Counted from the stretch's first letter, positions 51,009 to 61,400 are shown. The stretch is DNA of 64,000 nucleotides from Streptomyces sp. TP-A0356 (GCF_001417775.1 NZ_BBZJ01000032.1:1-64000); one strand, 5' to 3'. Numbers and translations are program-made. The notes: generated by a model not told the origin, from the sequence alone.

Positions 51009-51698
51009 TCAGTGCTGGTAGCCGTAGACGCCGCGCGCCTGGTCGCGGACGAGGCGGCCCTTCTCCAGCTCGATGACGCGCTTGCGCATCTGGTCCACGA
51101 TGTTCTGGTCGTGGGTCGCCATCACCACGGTCGTGCCCGTCCGGTTGATCCGGTCGAGCAGCTTCATGATGCCGACGGAGGTCTGTGGGTCGAGGTTGCC
51201 GGTGGGCTCGTCGGCGATCAGCAGCTTGGGCCGGTTGACGAAGGCCCGCGCGATGGCGACGCGTTGCTGCTCACCACCGGACAGCTCGCCGGGCATCCGG
51301 TCCTCCTTGCCGCCGAGCCCGACGAGGTCGAGCACCTGCGGCACGGACTTGCGGATCTCGCCGCGTGACTTGCCGATGACCTCCTGCGCGAAGGCCACGT
51401 TCTCGGCGACCGTCTTGTTCGGCAGGAGCCGGAAGTCCTGGAACACCGTCCCCAGCTGGCGGCGCATCTGGGGCACCTTCCAGTTGGAGAGGCGGGCGAG
51501 GTCCTTGCCCAGGACGTGCACCTGACCGTGGCTGCACCGCTCCTCGCGGAGGATGAGCCGCAGGAAGGTGGACTTTCCGGAGCCGGAGGACCCCACGAGG
51601 AACACGAACTCGCCCTTCTCGACCTCCAGGGAGACATCCCTGAGGGCCGGGCGGGTCTGCTTGGGGTAGACCTTGGAGACGTTGTCGAATCGGATCAC
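51009..51698 (-). CDS. ftsE: Cell division ATP-binding protein FtsE
   Basis: ABC-type ATPase of 229 residues partnering FtsX. Walker A GSSGSGKST, signature LSGGEQQRVAIARA, Walker B LLIADEPTGNLD and the H-loop ATHDQ are all intact. The start is GTG 51698 (VIRFDNVSKVYP), which matches the normal length. The ribosome site is weak. It is first gene of the ftsE-ftsX operon. Confidence 0.94.
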   Translation of the reverse strand: MIRFDNVSKVYPKQTRPALRDVSLEVEKGEFVFLVGSSGSGKSTFLRLILREERCSHGQVHVLGKDLARLSNWKVPQMRRQLGTVFQDFRLLPNKTVAENVAFAQEVIGKSRGEIRKSVPQVLDLVGLGGKEDRMPGELSGGEQQRVAIARAFVNRPKLLIADEPTGNLDPQTSVGIMKLLDRINRTGTTVVMATHDQNIVDQMRKRVIELEKGRLVRDQARGVYGYQH

Positions 51699-51992
51699 GG
51701 ATACACCACGGGCCGTTGGGGTAGGTGAGCGTGACCATACGCGACGCGGGTGTGGGAGCGCAGTCGGCGTACGGAGTTGCGCGAGGCTTGCACCTTTTGT
51801 CACGCCTCCGAAGGGATGTCGAGCGGCCTCGACGGGCGGCTTCCGGCCTCTTTCGCACCTCGGTCGCGCCAGAGCGGCGGATGATACGGCGAGCCGCGCC
51901 TAAATCGACGGAACCTGGCACAGTGGAGTGGGGAACGGTTGCGTTCCCGGGAACGTTGTGTACGTGGAAGCGGCACAAGGAGGGCGAGGCGC

Positions 51993-52184
51993 ATGACGTA
52001 CGACCGATTGGTGTGCGCGAACTGCGCGGCGCCCGTGAGTGAGGGTCGCTGCCCCGTCTGCCGCGCGAGTCGGGAGCGGCTTCAGCAGGAGAATCCCTGG
52101 TCAGGGCTGAATCCTACGGCGCTGATCGTGCTCTTGGCCGTGCTGATCGCGGCGGTGGCGCTGCTGGCGCACCAGACGGCGTAG
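51993..52184 (+). CDS. Small zinc-ribbon membrane protein, 63 residues
   Basis: A CxxC pair of pairs (CANCAAPVSEGRCPVC, residues 8-23) forms a probable zinc ribbon, then a short basic linker, then one membrane helix (about 43-59, TALIVLLAVLIAAVALLA). AAGGAGG lies 8 bases before ATG 51993, one of the strongest ribosome sites in the window, which supports a real gene. Divergent from ftsE. Function unknown; conserved in Streptomyces as far as I recall. Confidence 0.75.
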   Translation: MTYDRLVCANCAAPVSEGRCPVCRASRERLQQENPWSGLNPTALIVLLAVLIAAVALLAHQTA

Positions 52185-52211
52185 GTCCGCGTCCGGGACG
52201 GCGTGGGGCCG

Positions 52212-52274
52212 CGTCGGGACGCCGTGGGAGCGCGTCCGGACGGCGCGGGAGCACGTCCGGACGGCGCGGGAGCA
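52212..52274. repeat. 21-bp tandem repeat array
   Basis: Three 21-base units. The last two (52233-52253, 52254-52274) are identical, starting cgtccggacg; the first is diverged. A weaker unit may precede it. Noncoding. Confidence 0.65.
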
Positions 52275-52438
52275 CGTCGAGGGCGCAGGACCGTACCGGA
52301 CGGGGCGGGACGGCGGGACGCCCCCAGGGGCGGCAGGGCCCCGTGGGGCCCACAGGGGACGGGGACGGGTCGGACGGCGGGACGCCTGGATCCAACCGAG
52401 GAGCGGCGGGCGCCGCGGCTCGCGCATCGCGTACGGAA

Positions 52439-52468
52439 AAGGCCCGGGGCAGTTGCGCCCCGGGCCTT
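52439..52468. terminator. Bidirectional terminator
   Basis: Perfect 12-bp stem (aaggcccggggc / gccccgggcctt) with a 6-base loop between convergent genes. Confidence 0.8.
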
Positions 52469-52532
52469 CTCACGCGCTTCTCACGCCCCTGTACGGGGTC
52501 GTACGCCCCTGGATGGGTCGTACGCCCCTGGA

Positions 52533-53174
52533 TCAGGCGGCGGCTCCGCCGCGACCGTTGATCAGGCGCGGCAGCATCCGGAAGCCGATACCGCCGGCGA
52601 TCATCGTGGCGGCGCCGACCAGCAGGAACGTGGTCTGGCCGGCACCCGTCTCGGCCAGCTGCTTGCCACTGCCCTGAGCGGACGTGCCCGAGTTCGAGGT
52701 GCCGGAACCGGTGTCGGTCAGGCCCGAGGAACCCTTGCCCTGCTGAACGGGGTGGTTGCCGCCGTCGGGGTTGGTGTTGTCACCGCCGGTGCTGCCGCCA
52801 CCGCTGCTGGCGGTCGGGGCGGGGCTCTCCGTGGGCTCGGTCGGCTCGCCGCTGGGCTGGGACGGGCCGGTCGGCGGCGTCACCGGGGCCGACGGGGTCC
52901 CGGGGTCGGTCGGCGGCGTCACCGGGACCGACGGGGTCCCGGGGTCGGTCGGCGGCGTCACCGGGCCGGAGGGAATTCCGGTGGCCGGAGGAGTGGTCGG
53001 GGCGTCGGTGCCGACGTTGACGCCGACGTTGACGCCCGCGCCGCTCTCGCCGGCGCTCGCGCCGATGCTGATGTCGAGCGCCGAAGCGGCACCCGCGGCG
53101 GTCAGCGAAGCGCCGGCGGCGATCACCGCACCGGCGGCTATCCGCGCCACCCGGATCCGCGTCTTCTTGGTCAT
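52533..53174 (-). CDS. Sortase-motif (LAETG) secreted surface protein
   Basis: Protein of 213 residues: signal peptide (about 1-32), a short N-terminal region, three near-identical repeats of PVTPPTDPGTPS type (71-102), a Ser/Gly-rich stalk, then LAETG (173-177), a membrane helix (181-198) and a basic tail. LAxTG is the recognition motif of class E sortases in Streptomyces, so the protein is probably linked to peptidoglycan. No enzymatic domain is seen. Start ATG 53174 (MTKKTRIRVARIA) gives a normal signal peptide. The long spaced GC repeats are visible in the DNA. Confidence 0.85.
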   Translation of the reverse strand: MTKKTRIRVARIAAGAVIAAGASLTAAGAASALDISIGASAGESGAGVNVGVNVGTDAPTTPPATGIPSGPVTPPTDPGTPSVPVTPPTDPGTPSAPVTPPTGPSQPSGEPTEPTESPAPTASSGGGSTGGDNTNPDGGNHPVQQGKGSSGLTDTGSGTSNSGTSAQGSGKQLAETGAGQTTFLLVGAATMIAGGIGFRMLPRLINGRGGAAA

Positions 53175-53523
53175 CTGCCTGCTACCCCCAGTAGCTGATC
53201 GTCGAATGGTGCAGCGCACGGGGCCACGGCGTCGGAGACGGCTGTACTGGAGCCCCCCGGTTCACATGCGCCCCAGAGATACGCATGCCGCCGTTCACCT
53301 TTCCCAGTTTTCACAGCAACGTCAAGGTCATTGCGTACGCGATGTCCGGTGGCGCGTCTTTTGTGGGAGAAGCAGGACTGTGAGTGTGATGTAAAACCCG
53401 GACATCGGGCGACGGAAAAGGCAACCGCCCCTGATGGAGGGGCAGTTGCCTTGTCGACAAAGCGCCGTCTGGGCGGCGTGCGATGTGCTGCTCTCCGGCC
53501 GTGGCGTCCCTGCTTGCCGCCGG
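53175..53523. other. Intergenic region upstream of the surface protein gene
   Basis: About 350 bases with no gene. It contains the prfB terminator and an AT-richer stretch (about 53300-53400) where the surface-protein promoter is expected. Confidence 0.4.
53418..53452 (-). terminator. Terminator after prfB
   Basis: Stem aaggcaaccgcccct / aggggcagttgcctt with one mismatch and a 5-base loop, about 70 bases past the prfB stop. Confidence 0.8.
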
Positions 53524-54630
53524 TTACTTCTCCTGCTGCTTGCGCCAGCGAATCCCGGCTTCGATGAACCCGTCGATCTCTCCGTTGAACACGGCCTCGG
53601 GGTTGCCGACTTCGTACTCGGTCCGCAGGTCCTTGACCATCTGGTAGGGGTGCAGGACGTACGAACGCATCTGGTTGCCCCAGGAGTTGCCGCCGTCGCC
53701 CTTGAGGGCGTCCATCTTGGCCTGCTCCTCCTGCCGGCGCCGCTCGAGCAGCTTGGCCTGCAGAACGTTCATCGCGGTGGCCCTGTTCTGGATCTGGGAC
53801 CGCTCGTTCTGGCAGGTGACGACGATACCGGTGGGGAGGTGCGTGATACGCACGGCCGAGTCGGTCGTGTTCACGCCCTGACCGCCGGGGCCGGAGGAGC
53901 GGAACACATCGACCCGCAGGTCCGACTCGTCGATCTCGACGTGGTCGGACTGCTCGACGACGGGAAGGATCTCCACACCCGCGAAGGAGGTCTGCCGCCG
54001 CCCCTGGTTGTCGTACGGGGAGATCCGGACGAGCCGGTGGGTGCCCTGCTCCACGGAGAGGGTGCCGTAGGCGTACGGCGACTGGACGGCGAAGGTCGTG
54101 GACTTGATCCCGGCCTCTTCGGCGTACGACGTCTCGTAGATCTCGGTCTTGTAGCCGTGCTGCTCGGCCCAGCGCAGGTACATGCGCTGCAGCTTCTCGG
54201 CGAAGTCGGCGGCGTCGACTCCACCGGCCTCGGCGCGGATGTTGACGAGCGCCTCACGGGCGTCGTACTCACCGCTGAGGAGCGTGCGCACCTCCATCTC
54301 GTCCAATGCCTTCCTGACATCGGCGAGCTCGGCCTCGGCCTCCGCCCGGGTCTCCGGGTCGTCCTCGGCCTCGGCGAGCTCGAAGAGCACACCGAGGTCG
54401 TCGATCCGGCCACGCAGGGTCTCGGCCTTCCTCACCTCGGCCTGCAGGTGGGAGAGCTTGCTGGTGATCTTCTGCGCCTCGTCCGGGTTGTCCCACAGGG
54501 ACGGCGCGGCCGCCTGCTCCTCGAGCACGGCGATGTCTGCCCTCAGCTTTTCGAGGTCCAGAACGGCCTCGATCGACTCCATGGTCGAGGAGAGGGACTT
54601 GAGCTCTTCGGATACATCGACGACTGCCAC
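53524..54630 (-). CDS. prfB: Peptide chain release factor 2
   Basis: Class I release factor, 368 residues, for UGA and UAA. The GGQ peptidyl-tRNA hydrolysis motif is at 249-251 (SSGPGGQGVNTTDSAVR). The stop-codon reading tripeptide, SPF in RF2, reads S204-P205-Y206 here (RLVRISPYDNQG). The reading frame is continuous: no programmed frameshift of the E. coli type. The start is GTG 54630. Since the rest of the protein is normal, it should be functional. Confidence 0.94.
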   Translation of the reverse strand: MAVVDVSEELKSLSSTMESIEAVLDLEKLRADIAVLEEQAAAPSLWDNPDEAQKITSKLSHLQAEVRKAETLRGRIDDLGVLFELAEAEDDPETRAEAEAELADVRKALDEMEVRTLLSGEYDAREALVNIRAEAGGVDAADFAEKLQRMYLRWAEQHGYKTEIYETSYAEEAGIKSTTFAVQSPYAYGTLSVEQGTHRLVRISPYDNQGRRQTSFAGVEILPVVEQSDHVEIDESDLRVDVFRSSGPGGQGVNTTDSAVRITHLPTGIVVTCQNERSQIQNRATAMNVLQAKLLERRRQEEQAKMDALKGDGGNSWGNQMRSYVLHPYQMVKDLRTEYEVGNPEAVFNGEIDGFIEAGIRWRKQQEK

Positions 54631-54760
54631 GCATCCAGCGTAACGGCTCCGCCGGACAGCCAAGGCCGGGTGACCGCCGGTTACGGAAGCTCCCGGGGGT
54701 GCGGTGCGCCTCCGGGGGCTGCCGCCCCGGGACGCACGTCCACCGGCCTGCACGGGCCGG

Positions 54761-54782
54761 TCCTCGAACGCCGGACGGGCTG
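54761..54782. repeat. Dispersed Streptomyces intergenic repeat
   Basis: Short sequence tcctcgaacgccggacgggc, which I recall recurring in intergenic regions of many Streptomyces genomes. Here it is between prfB and pkaB. Not confirmed by search. Confidence 0.4.
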
Positions 54783-54837
54783 GTAGCGCCTGACCAGGGT
54801 GATGAGGCGCCCCGGCCGCCGCCACGGTTCCAGGACC

Positions 54838-56070
54838 CTAGGGCGACGCCGGGGCCGAGTTCTTCGTGTCGGAGGGCCGGGTGCCGTCGTCACCCGACGT
54901 GGCCAGCCACGCGCCGACCCCGATCGCCGCCAGCAGCGCCGCCGTCACGGCACCCAGGGCGATCCGGCGACGGCGGGCCTGGGCGCGGTGGCGGGCCGAA
55001 CCGGGGCGGGGGGCGCCCGTCGCCCGGGGCGCGCGGGCCGTGCCACGAGCGCCGCCCGCCAGCTCGTCCGGCGCCGGTACCCGCATCGACGTGTGGGTGT
55101 CCCGGTTGGAGTCCGGCTGCGCCCCCGGCACCAGCGGCACCGCCCCACGGCGCACCCGCACCGCGGCGGGGTCGCCCGGCGCGGCCGCCTCGTACGGCTC
55201 CTCGGCGGACTCCGCCTCCGGCTCGTCGACGTCCAGCGGCGGCATCCCGGCCAGCAGCGGCAACTGCTCGCGCAGCCGTGCCGCCAGTTCCGACGCCCTC
55301 AGCCGCGACGCCGGCGCCTTCGCCAGACACTGCACGATCAGCTGCCACAGCTCCTCCGGGATGCCGGGCAGGGGCACCACGGTCTCCGTGACATGGCGGC
55401 GCAGCACCGCGCCCGGGTGGCCGCCGCCGAACGGCGTGAAGCCCGCCAGCAGCTCGTACAGCACGGTCGCCAGCGCGTAGATGTCCACCGCCGCCCTCGG
55501 CGGCAGGCCCTCCACTATCTCGGGCGCCAGGTAGTCGGGAGTGCCGATGATCTTCGTCGCCCGGGTGCGGCGCGGCGAATCGATCAGCTTCGCCACACCG
55601 AAGTCCGTCAGCAGCGCCGGGTGCGCGCCGCCCGGGCCCAGCGGTCCCTGCATGTCCAGCAGCACGTTCTCCGGCTTCACGTCCCGGTGGACCACCCCGG
55701 CCGCGTGTGCCGCCGCCAGTCCCTCGGCCACGTCCGCCACGATCGCCACCGCCGCCTCGGGCGCCAGACGGCGCTCGCGGTCCAGCCGGGTGCGCAGATC
55801 CGTCCCCCGGACCAGGTCCATGACCAGCGCCAGGTCGTTGCCGTCCACGACCAGGTCGCGTACGGAGACCACATGCGGGTGGTCGAGCCCCAGCAGCGCC
55901 GTGCGCTCCTGGACGAAGCGGCCCACGAGCTCCTGGTCGGACGCGAGGTCCTCCCTCAGCAGCTTGATGGCGACGGGCCCCTCCGGCCCCTCGCCCAGCC
56001 ACACCGTGCCGGCGCTCCCCCGTCCCAGGATCTGGTTCGCGGTGTACCGGCTGCCGATCTTCCGTGCCAA
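54838..56070 (-). CDS. pkaB: Membrane Ser/Thr protein kinase PkaB
   Basis: Hanks-type kinase of 410 residues. The glycine loop is GRGSAGTVW, ATP lysine K36 (VAIKLL), catalytic D130 (VVHRDVKPEN), and DFG D156. The kinase domain ends near residue 275. A disordered linker leads to one C-terminal membrane helix (about 364-385), with a short Ser/Thr tail outside. No PASTA repeats. The start is TTG 56070 with AGGAG 5 bases upstream. By order with pkaA this is the S. coelicolor pkaB gene. Confidence 0.88.
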   Translation of the reverse strand: MARKIGSRYTANQILGRGSAGTVWLGEGPEGPVAIKLLREDLASDQELVGRFVQERTALLGLDHPHVVSVRDLVVDGNDLALVMDLVRGTDLRTRLDRERRLAPEAAVAIVADVAEGLAAAHAAGVVHRDVKPENVLLDMQGPLGPGGAHPALLTDFGVAKLIDSPRRTRATKIIGTPDYLAPEIVEGLPPRAAVDIYALATVLYELLAGFTPFGGGHPGAVLRRHVTETVVPLPGIPEELWQLIVQCLAKAPASRLRASELAARLREQLPLLAGMPPLDVDEPEAESAEEPYEAAAPGDPAAVRVRRGAVPLVPGAQPDSNRDTHTSMRVPAPDELAGGARGTARAPRATGAPRPGSARHRAQARRRRIALGAVTAALLAAIGVGAWLATSGDDGTRPSDTKNSAPASP

Positions 56071-56275
56071 GACTGCTCCTACTGGGGACGCGAGTTGCCG
56101 ACGCTGCGCCGTTCCGGGGCCGTGACGTCAGCGGCCGACGCCGCGCGCGCCCGAAACCCCGGTCGACAAAACTACGCGTCCGGAGGGGCAACCTTCACTG
56201 CCGAGACGGAAATCACCCGTCAGATGTCGACAAATCCCCAAGCTCGCAGGGTCCTTGGGCCGACGGGCCCGGCCG

Positions 56276-57898
56276 TCACTTCCCGTTGAGCTTCCCGATC
56301 CACCCGCTGACCTTGCCGAACCAGTCGCCCAGCATCGTCCAGTACGACTTCGTCGTACCGATCCAGTGCTGCAGCGGACTGAACTCCCACACCAGCCACC
56401 CGGCGACGAACAGGATGAGGAGCGTGAACAGGCAGCCCTTCAGACAGCCCAGTCCCGGGATCTTCATCGGGTTGGCACTGCGCTGCCGCGGCGGCCGGGG
56501 CTCGCGCGCCGGACGCGGGGCCGGCTGCTGGGGTGCGGGCGCGTGACGCTGCGGCTGCTGCTGCGGAGCGGGCGCGTACTGCTGCCGCTGGGGCGCGTAC
56601 TGCGGCTGCTGCCGTGGCCGGCCGTACCCGGGGGCGGGCTGCTGCGGGCGCGCCACCTGCCGCTGCGGGCGGCGGCGCAGCGGGTCCTCGCCGGGGTCGA
56701 GGTAGGCCTGGACCTGCGTCTGTTCGTTGCGGTCACGGGCCGCGCGCAGCTGGCTCTGCCAGGGGTGCGGCTCCTCGGCCCGCGGCTGCCCGCCGGGCTC
56801 GTGCGGCGGCACCGGCGGCAGCACGGCCGTCGGGTCGGCGGCCCCGTTCCTGGGCAGGACGGCGGTGGGGTCCGCGGCGCCCGGCGAGGTGTGCGGCAGG
56901 ACGCTGGTCGCCGCGTTCGGGTCGTACCCGGCCGCGCCCTGCGGCAGGACCTGCGTCGGGTCGGCGGAGCCGGGGACGGCGGCCGGGGCCGGGTCCGGCG
57001 CGAGCAGCGCGCCCACCCCGTCCGCGGCGGCGATCTGCGCGGAGTTCGCGTGCACGCCGACACCCTCGGCGACGACCCGCAGCGCCCGCGCCAGGTTCTC
57101 GGCGCTGGGCCGCTGCGCCGGGTTCTTGCGCAGGCAGCGCTCTATGACCGTCCACAGCGGTTCGGGCACCGTCGAGGGGCGGCGCGGCTCGGCGCTCAGG
57201 TGCTGGTGGAGCACTTCCAGGGCGGAGCCGCCGGAGAACGGGGGGCGCCCGGTGACCAGCTCGTACAGCAGGATGCCGGCGCCGTAGATGTCGACGGCGG
57301 AGGTCTGCGGGCGGCCCTCGGCCGACTCGGGGGCCACGTACGCGGGCGTGCCCACGAACTCGTGCGTACGGGTGAGGCCCGGGGAGTCGGCCAGCCGGGC
57401 GATGCCGAAGTCGGTCAGCATCGGGTGCATCTGGCCGTCGTACTGCTTGAGCAGGACGTTCGCCGGCTTCAGGTCACGGTGGACGACGCCGTCGGCGTGG
57501 CTCGCCGCCAGAGCGTCGGCGATCTGCGCGGTGAGCAGGGCCGCGGCGACCGGCGTGAAGGGACCGTTCTCGCGCAGGTAGCGGTGCAGGTCGGGGCCTT
57601 CGACGAGGTCCATGACCAGCGCCAGCAGATCGCCCTCGACCACCAGGTCGCGCACCCGCACGATGTTCGGGTGGGTCAGCCTGAGCAGGACGGACCGCTC
57701 CCGCAGGAACCGCATGACGATGTCCGCGTCGCTCGCCAGCTCTTCCTTGAGGACCTTGATCGCCACGGTCTCGCCGGGCTGGCCCGCGACGGCAGCCTCG
57801 GCGCCCGCGGCCTCACGCTGGCGGGCTCGCCAGACGGTGCCCGTGGCGCCGCGTCCGAGCGGCTCCTCGAGCAGGTACTTGCTGCCTACCGGCCGCAC
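56276..57898 (-). CDS. pkaA: Membrane Ser/Thr protein kinase PkaA
   Basis: Hanks-type kinase of 540 residues. GRGATGTVW, K48 (VAIKVL), D141 (VVHRDLKPAN), DFG D162. An insert of about 15 residues (REAAGAEAAVAGQPG) precedes the ATP lysine. After the kinase domain (about 10-270) comes a Gln/Pro/Arg-rich linker and one membrane helix (about 492-508, CLFTLLILFVAGWLVWEF). No PASTA repeats. The start is GTG 57898 with AGGGAG upstream. It is upstream of pkaB on the same strand, 205 bases apart. Confidence 0.88.
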   Translation of the reverse strand: MRPVGSKYLLEEPLGRGATGTVWRARQREAAGAEAAVAGQPGETVAIKVLKEELASDADIVMRFLRERSVLLRLTHPNIVRVRDLVVEGDLLALVMDLVEGPDLHRYLRENGPFTPVAAALLTAQIADALAASHADGVVHRDLKPANVLLKQYDGQMHPMLTDFGIARLADSPGLTRTHEFVGTPAYVAPESAEGRPQTSAVDIYGAGILLYELVTGRPPFSGGSALEVLHQHLSAEPRRPSTVPEPLWTVIERCLRKNPAQRPSAENLARALRVVAEGVGVHANSAQIAAADGVGALLAPDPAPAAVPGSADPTQVLPQGAAGYDPNAATSVLPHTSPGAADPTAVLPRNGAADPTAVLPPVPPHEPGGQPRAEEPHPWQSQLRAARDRNEQTQVQAYLDPGEDPLRRRPQRQVARPQQPAPGYGRPRQQPQYAPQRQQYAPAPQQQPQRHAPAPQQPAPRPAREPRPPRQRSANPMKIPGLGCLKGCLFTLLILFVAGWLVWEFSPLQHWIGTTKSYWTMLGDWFGKVSGWIGKLNGK

Positions 57899-58426
57899 GT
57901 CATGCGCTCCCTGCTGCTTGCTTGTCTGGTCGGTCCACCGTTCTGGAGGTGTTCCGACCCACTGTAGTGCCGCAGAACCTGGCACCGGGCTGTCGACGGC
58001 CTGTGCGTCCGCGGCCGCTTCGCACAGCCGTGGACGTCGGCGGGCACATCGCCGTTCCCGTCTCCGTGCGCCGTCCCCCCGGGGGGCCGCGCGTGATGTC
58101 CGTTGCTTCGCATGTCTGGTGTACGTACGAGGTTCCCGTACGTGTTCGATGAGAAGACGCTCGCTTCGGTTCACTCGGTTGCCAGATCCGGGCGTGACCG
58201 ATCTCAAGCGGACCCCCGCGGAGCACTGGTCAGGCACTTTTACGGGCAGAGCCGACCAATCAAGATCACTTGGCGCCGGGCGGCGGGCGCACTGTCGGTG
58301 GCAGGTGCGAGGATGCATCCCGTACTGGCCGATGTGCTCGTGTGCGGTGGGGGAAGTCGCGGTGGGGACCGCGGCGCGGCCCCGTCCCCGTCCCCGGGCG
58401 CCGCGCAGAAGGGACCGCTGACGGCG
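57899..58426. other. Divergent promoter region between pkaA and the FHA-FtsK gene
   Basis: About 530 bases. No gene is convincing, although the rightward frame is open from 58103. It contains a CCCCCCGGGGGG palindrome (58075-58086) and the inverted repeat listed at 58123. Confidence 0.4.
58123..58143. promoter_or_regulatory. Operator-like inverted repeat
   Basis: ACGTACG-N7-CGTACGT, perfect 7-bp arms, in the divergent region between a kinase gene and the FHA-FtsK gene. Possible site for a dimeric regulator. Confidence 0.4.
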
Positions 58427-61400
58427 ATGCAGATCCGGCTGACCGTCCTAGACCCGCTGGGCCCGCCCCCGGAGTCACGGGCGCGCGCCGCGAGCTGCGA
58501 CGTGCTGGTCACCGCGCCCGCCGGGACGGCGCTGGCCGCGGTGGCCTCGGGCCTGGCCTCGGCGGTCGGCGGAGGCGACGGTCCCGTCGTGCTGTACGCG
58601 GGCGCGGAGCGACTGGACGCACAGCGCTGCACGCTCGGCGAGCCACCGCTGCTGGACGGTGCGGTGCTGACCCTTGGCGCCCCGGCGGAACCGGGCCCCG
58701 AGCCCGACGAGGACGCGGCCCAGCTGCACGTCGTCGCGGGCCCGGACGCGGGCGGCGTCCATCTGCTGCACGGCGGCGTGATCCGCATAGGCCGCTCCGC
58801 CGACGCGGACGTCCCGCTGGACGACCCGGACGTCTCCAGGCTGCACTGCGCGATCACCGTCGCCGCCGACGGCCGTGTCTCGGTCGCCGACCTCGGCTCC
58901 ACGAACGGCACCGTGCTGGATGGCAGCCCGGTGACCGACCGACCGGTGCGCTTCCCCCGGGGAGCGCTGCTGCGCCTGGGCGAGTCGGCCCTGCGGCTGG
59001 CCCCGCCCGGTGGCCCGGGATCCGTGGCGACGGCACCGGACGGAGAGGGGCATGTGCGGGTCCTCGGTGCACAGGACCCGGAAGGCCCGGCGGGTCCCGC
59101 GCCAGCCGCGGCCGTGCCGCACGCGCGCGCGGGAGGCCTGACGGAGCCGGGAAGCGTCAGGGGTGCGGGAACCGCCGCGGCCTCCGGTGTGGACGGCGGC
59201 GCCGCAGCGGGGCACCCCTCCCTCGATCGGAGCCCGTCCCGGGGAGGACAGGGCTCCGTGCCCGGCCCTCGGGAGGGGCGTTCCGCGACGGAGGACCATG
59301 CCGGGCGATCCACCGTGTCCGGGCTCCCGTCCGGGCTGCCCTCCGGGCTCCCCTCCGCGGACACGCAGCACGGCTTCGGCGTCACCGGCTGGGGCGCCTC
59401 CGGCGGGGTGGCTCCGGAGGCGCAGGAGCACGGGCCGCTGGAGGCGCCCTCCCCCGAGGGCCCGGTGGACGAGGGCACGGCGGACCAGGGCCCGGTGGAC
59501 GAGGGCACGCGCAAGGGCACCCCGCCACGTGGCACGGACGTGCCGCCGGGGGTGCGCAGGCGCGGCTTCACCGCGTGGGCGCGACGGCTGACCGGGGGCC
59601 GCGGCGACCAGGGCGGCACGGACCGCATCGCATACGACGACGCCGGTGCGCGGGCGCCCGCGCCCTCCTCCGCCACCCGGGCACCGGAGAAGTGGCCGGA
59701 CCCCGCGGCGCTGCTGCTGACCGCGCTCGGTCCCGGGCCACGGCTGTGGGAGCGGGGCCCCGGTCACCCGGAGGCCCTCACCGTGCGGCTGGGCACGGCC
59801 GACCGGGCCGCGCCGGACGGGGCGCTGCTGCCCGCCGTGCCGGTGACGGCCGGGCTGCGCGAGGTGGGCGCGCTCGGTCTGGCGGGGCCCCGGGCCCGGC
59901 TGGCCGGGCTGACCCGTGCGGTGGTCGCGCAGCTCGCCGCGCTGCACTCCCCCGACTCGCTGGAGCTGGTCCTGATCAGCGCCGACCGCTCCCGGGCGCT
60001 GGAGGAGCGCACGGCCGACTGGTCCTGGCTCGGCTGGCTCCCGCATCTACGCCCTGGCCACGGCCAGGACTGCCGGCTCCTGCTGGCCTACGACCGCGAA
60101 CAGGCGACCGCCCGCACGGAGGAACTGCTCCGCCGCCTGGAGGACCATCTGACCGACCCGGTCGGCCACGGGGCCGGGGACCGTACGCCCGGGAGGGGAC
60201 GCCCCGCCGACACGAGGGGTACCAGCCCTTGGGCACCGTCTGCACCTTCCGCGCCTACCACCGCTTCCGCACCATCGGCATCATCGGCATCCTCCATACC
60301 GGCGGCACCCCATGACGCTTGCGAACCTTCCCTGCGAGGTGCCGCCCACCGCCCCTCGTGGGCGCGGGACGAGGACCCGGCGGACGGCGCCTTCCCGGGG
60401 CCGTACACCGTGCTGGTCGTGGACGGCGACCCCGGTGGCGCCGATCTGCGCGAATCCGTGGTGCGGCTGGCGCAGGAGGGGGCGCGGGCCGGGATCCATG
60501 TCGTCTGCCTCGCCGACGCGCCGGCCGCCTCGCCCGCCTCGCCGGTGACGGAGACCTACGAGGCGGCGTGCGCGGCCTCGCCGGTGTTCCGGGAGTGCGG
60601 AGCCGTCGGGCTGCTCTGCGGCGATGTGGCGACGGCGCTGCGGCTGCTGCGGATCGCGCCGTCGGAGGGCGCGGACGCCGCGCGGGCGCCCCGCGCCCCG
60701 GTGGGGAACGGCACGGTCGCCGCCGTGGACGCGGTGTCCCCGGCGTGGGCGGAGCGGTTCGCGAGGGCGCTCGCCCCGCTGCGCACGGACGGCGGCGGGG
60801 ACCGGCACGCACGCGTGTCGGCACCGTTGCCCCAGGCGGCGCGGCTGCTGGACGAGCTGGGACTGGCGCGGGCCACCCCGGCCTCGCTGATGGCGCGGTG
60901 GGCGGACGCGACGGACGACTTGGAGTCACGGGGCGGACGCGCCTGGGCAGTACTCGGCGCCGGGCCGCGCGGCCCGGTGTCCGTGGACCTCGCCGCCGAG
61001 GGTCCGCATCTGCTGCTGGAGGGGCCGCCCGGCAGTGGTCGTACGGAGTTGCTGCGCTCCATCGCCGCGTCGCTCGCGGCGGCCGAGCGCCCGGACCGGC
61101 TGGGGATCGTGCTCGTCGACGGCCGCGACTGCGGGGCGAACGGCGGCACCGGCGGGGACGGCCTGCGGGTCTGTACGGACCTGCCGCACGTGACCACGCA
61201 CCTGGCGGCCAACGACCCCGTGCGCATGCGGGAGTTCGCCCAGTCGCTGAGCGCCGAGCTGAAGCGGCGGGCCGAGCTGCTGGGCCGGCTCGGCTTCGCG
61301 GAGTGGCACACCCGGCGCGAGGTGTCGGGCCGGATGGTGCCGCAGCGAGCGGTGAGTGCGGCCTCGGGCGATCTCGATGCACCGCCGAGCACGACGCTGC

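Larger units (their letters stand above)
52185..52532. other. Repeat-rich intergenic region
   Basis: About 350 bases between convergent genes, without coding character. It holds a 21-bp tandem array, a terminator, and, next to the LAETG gene stop, three spaced copies of a tcgtacgcccctg-like sequence (52497-52531). Confidence 0.5.
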
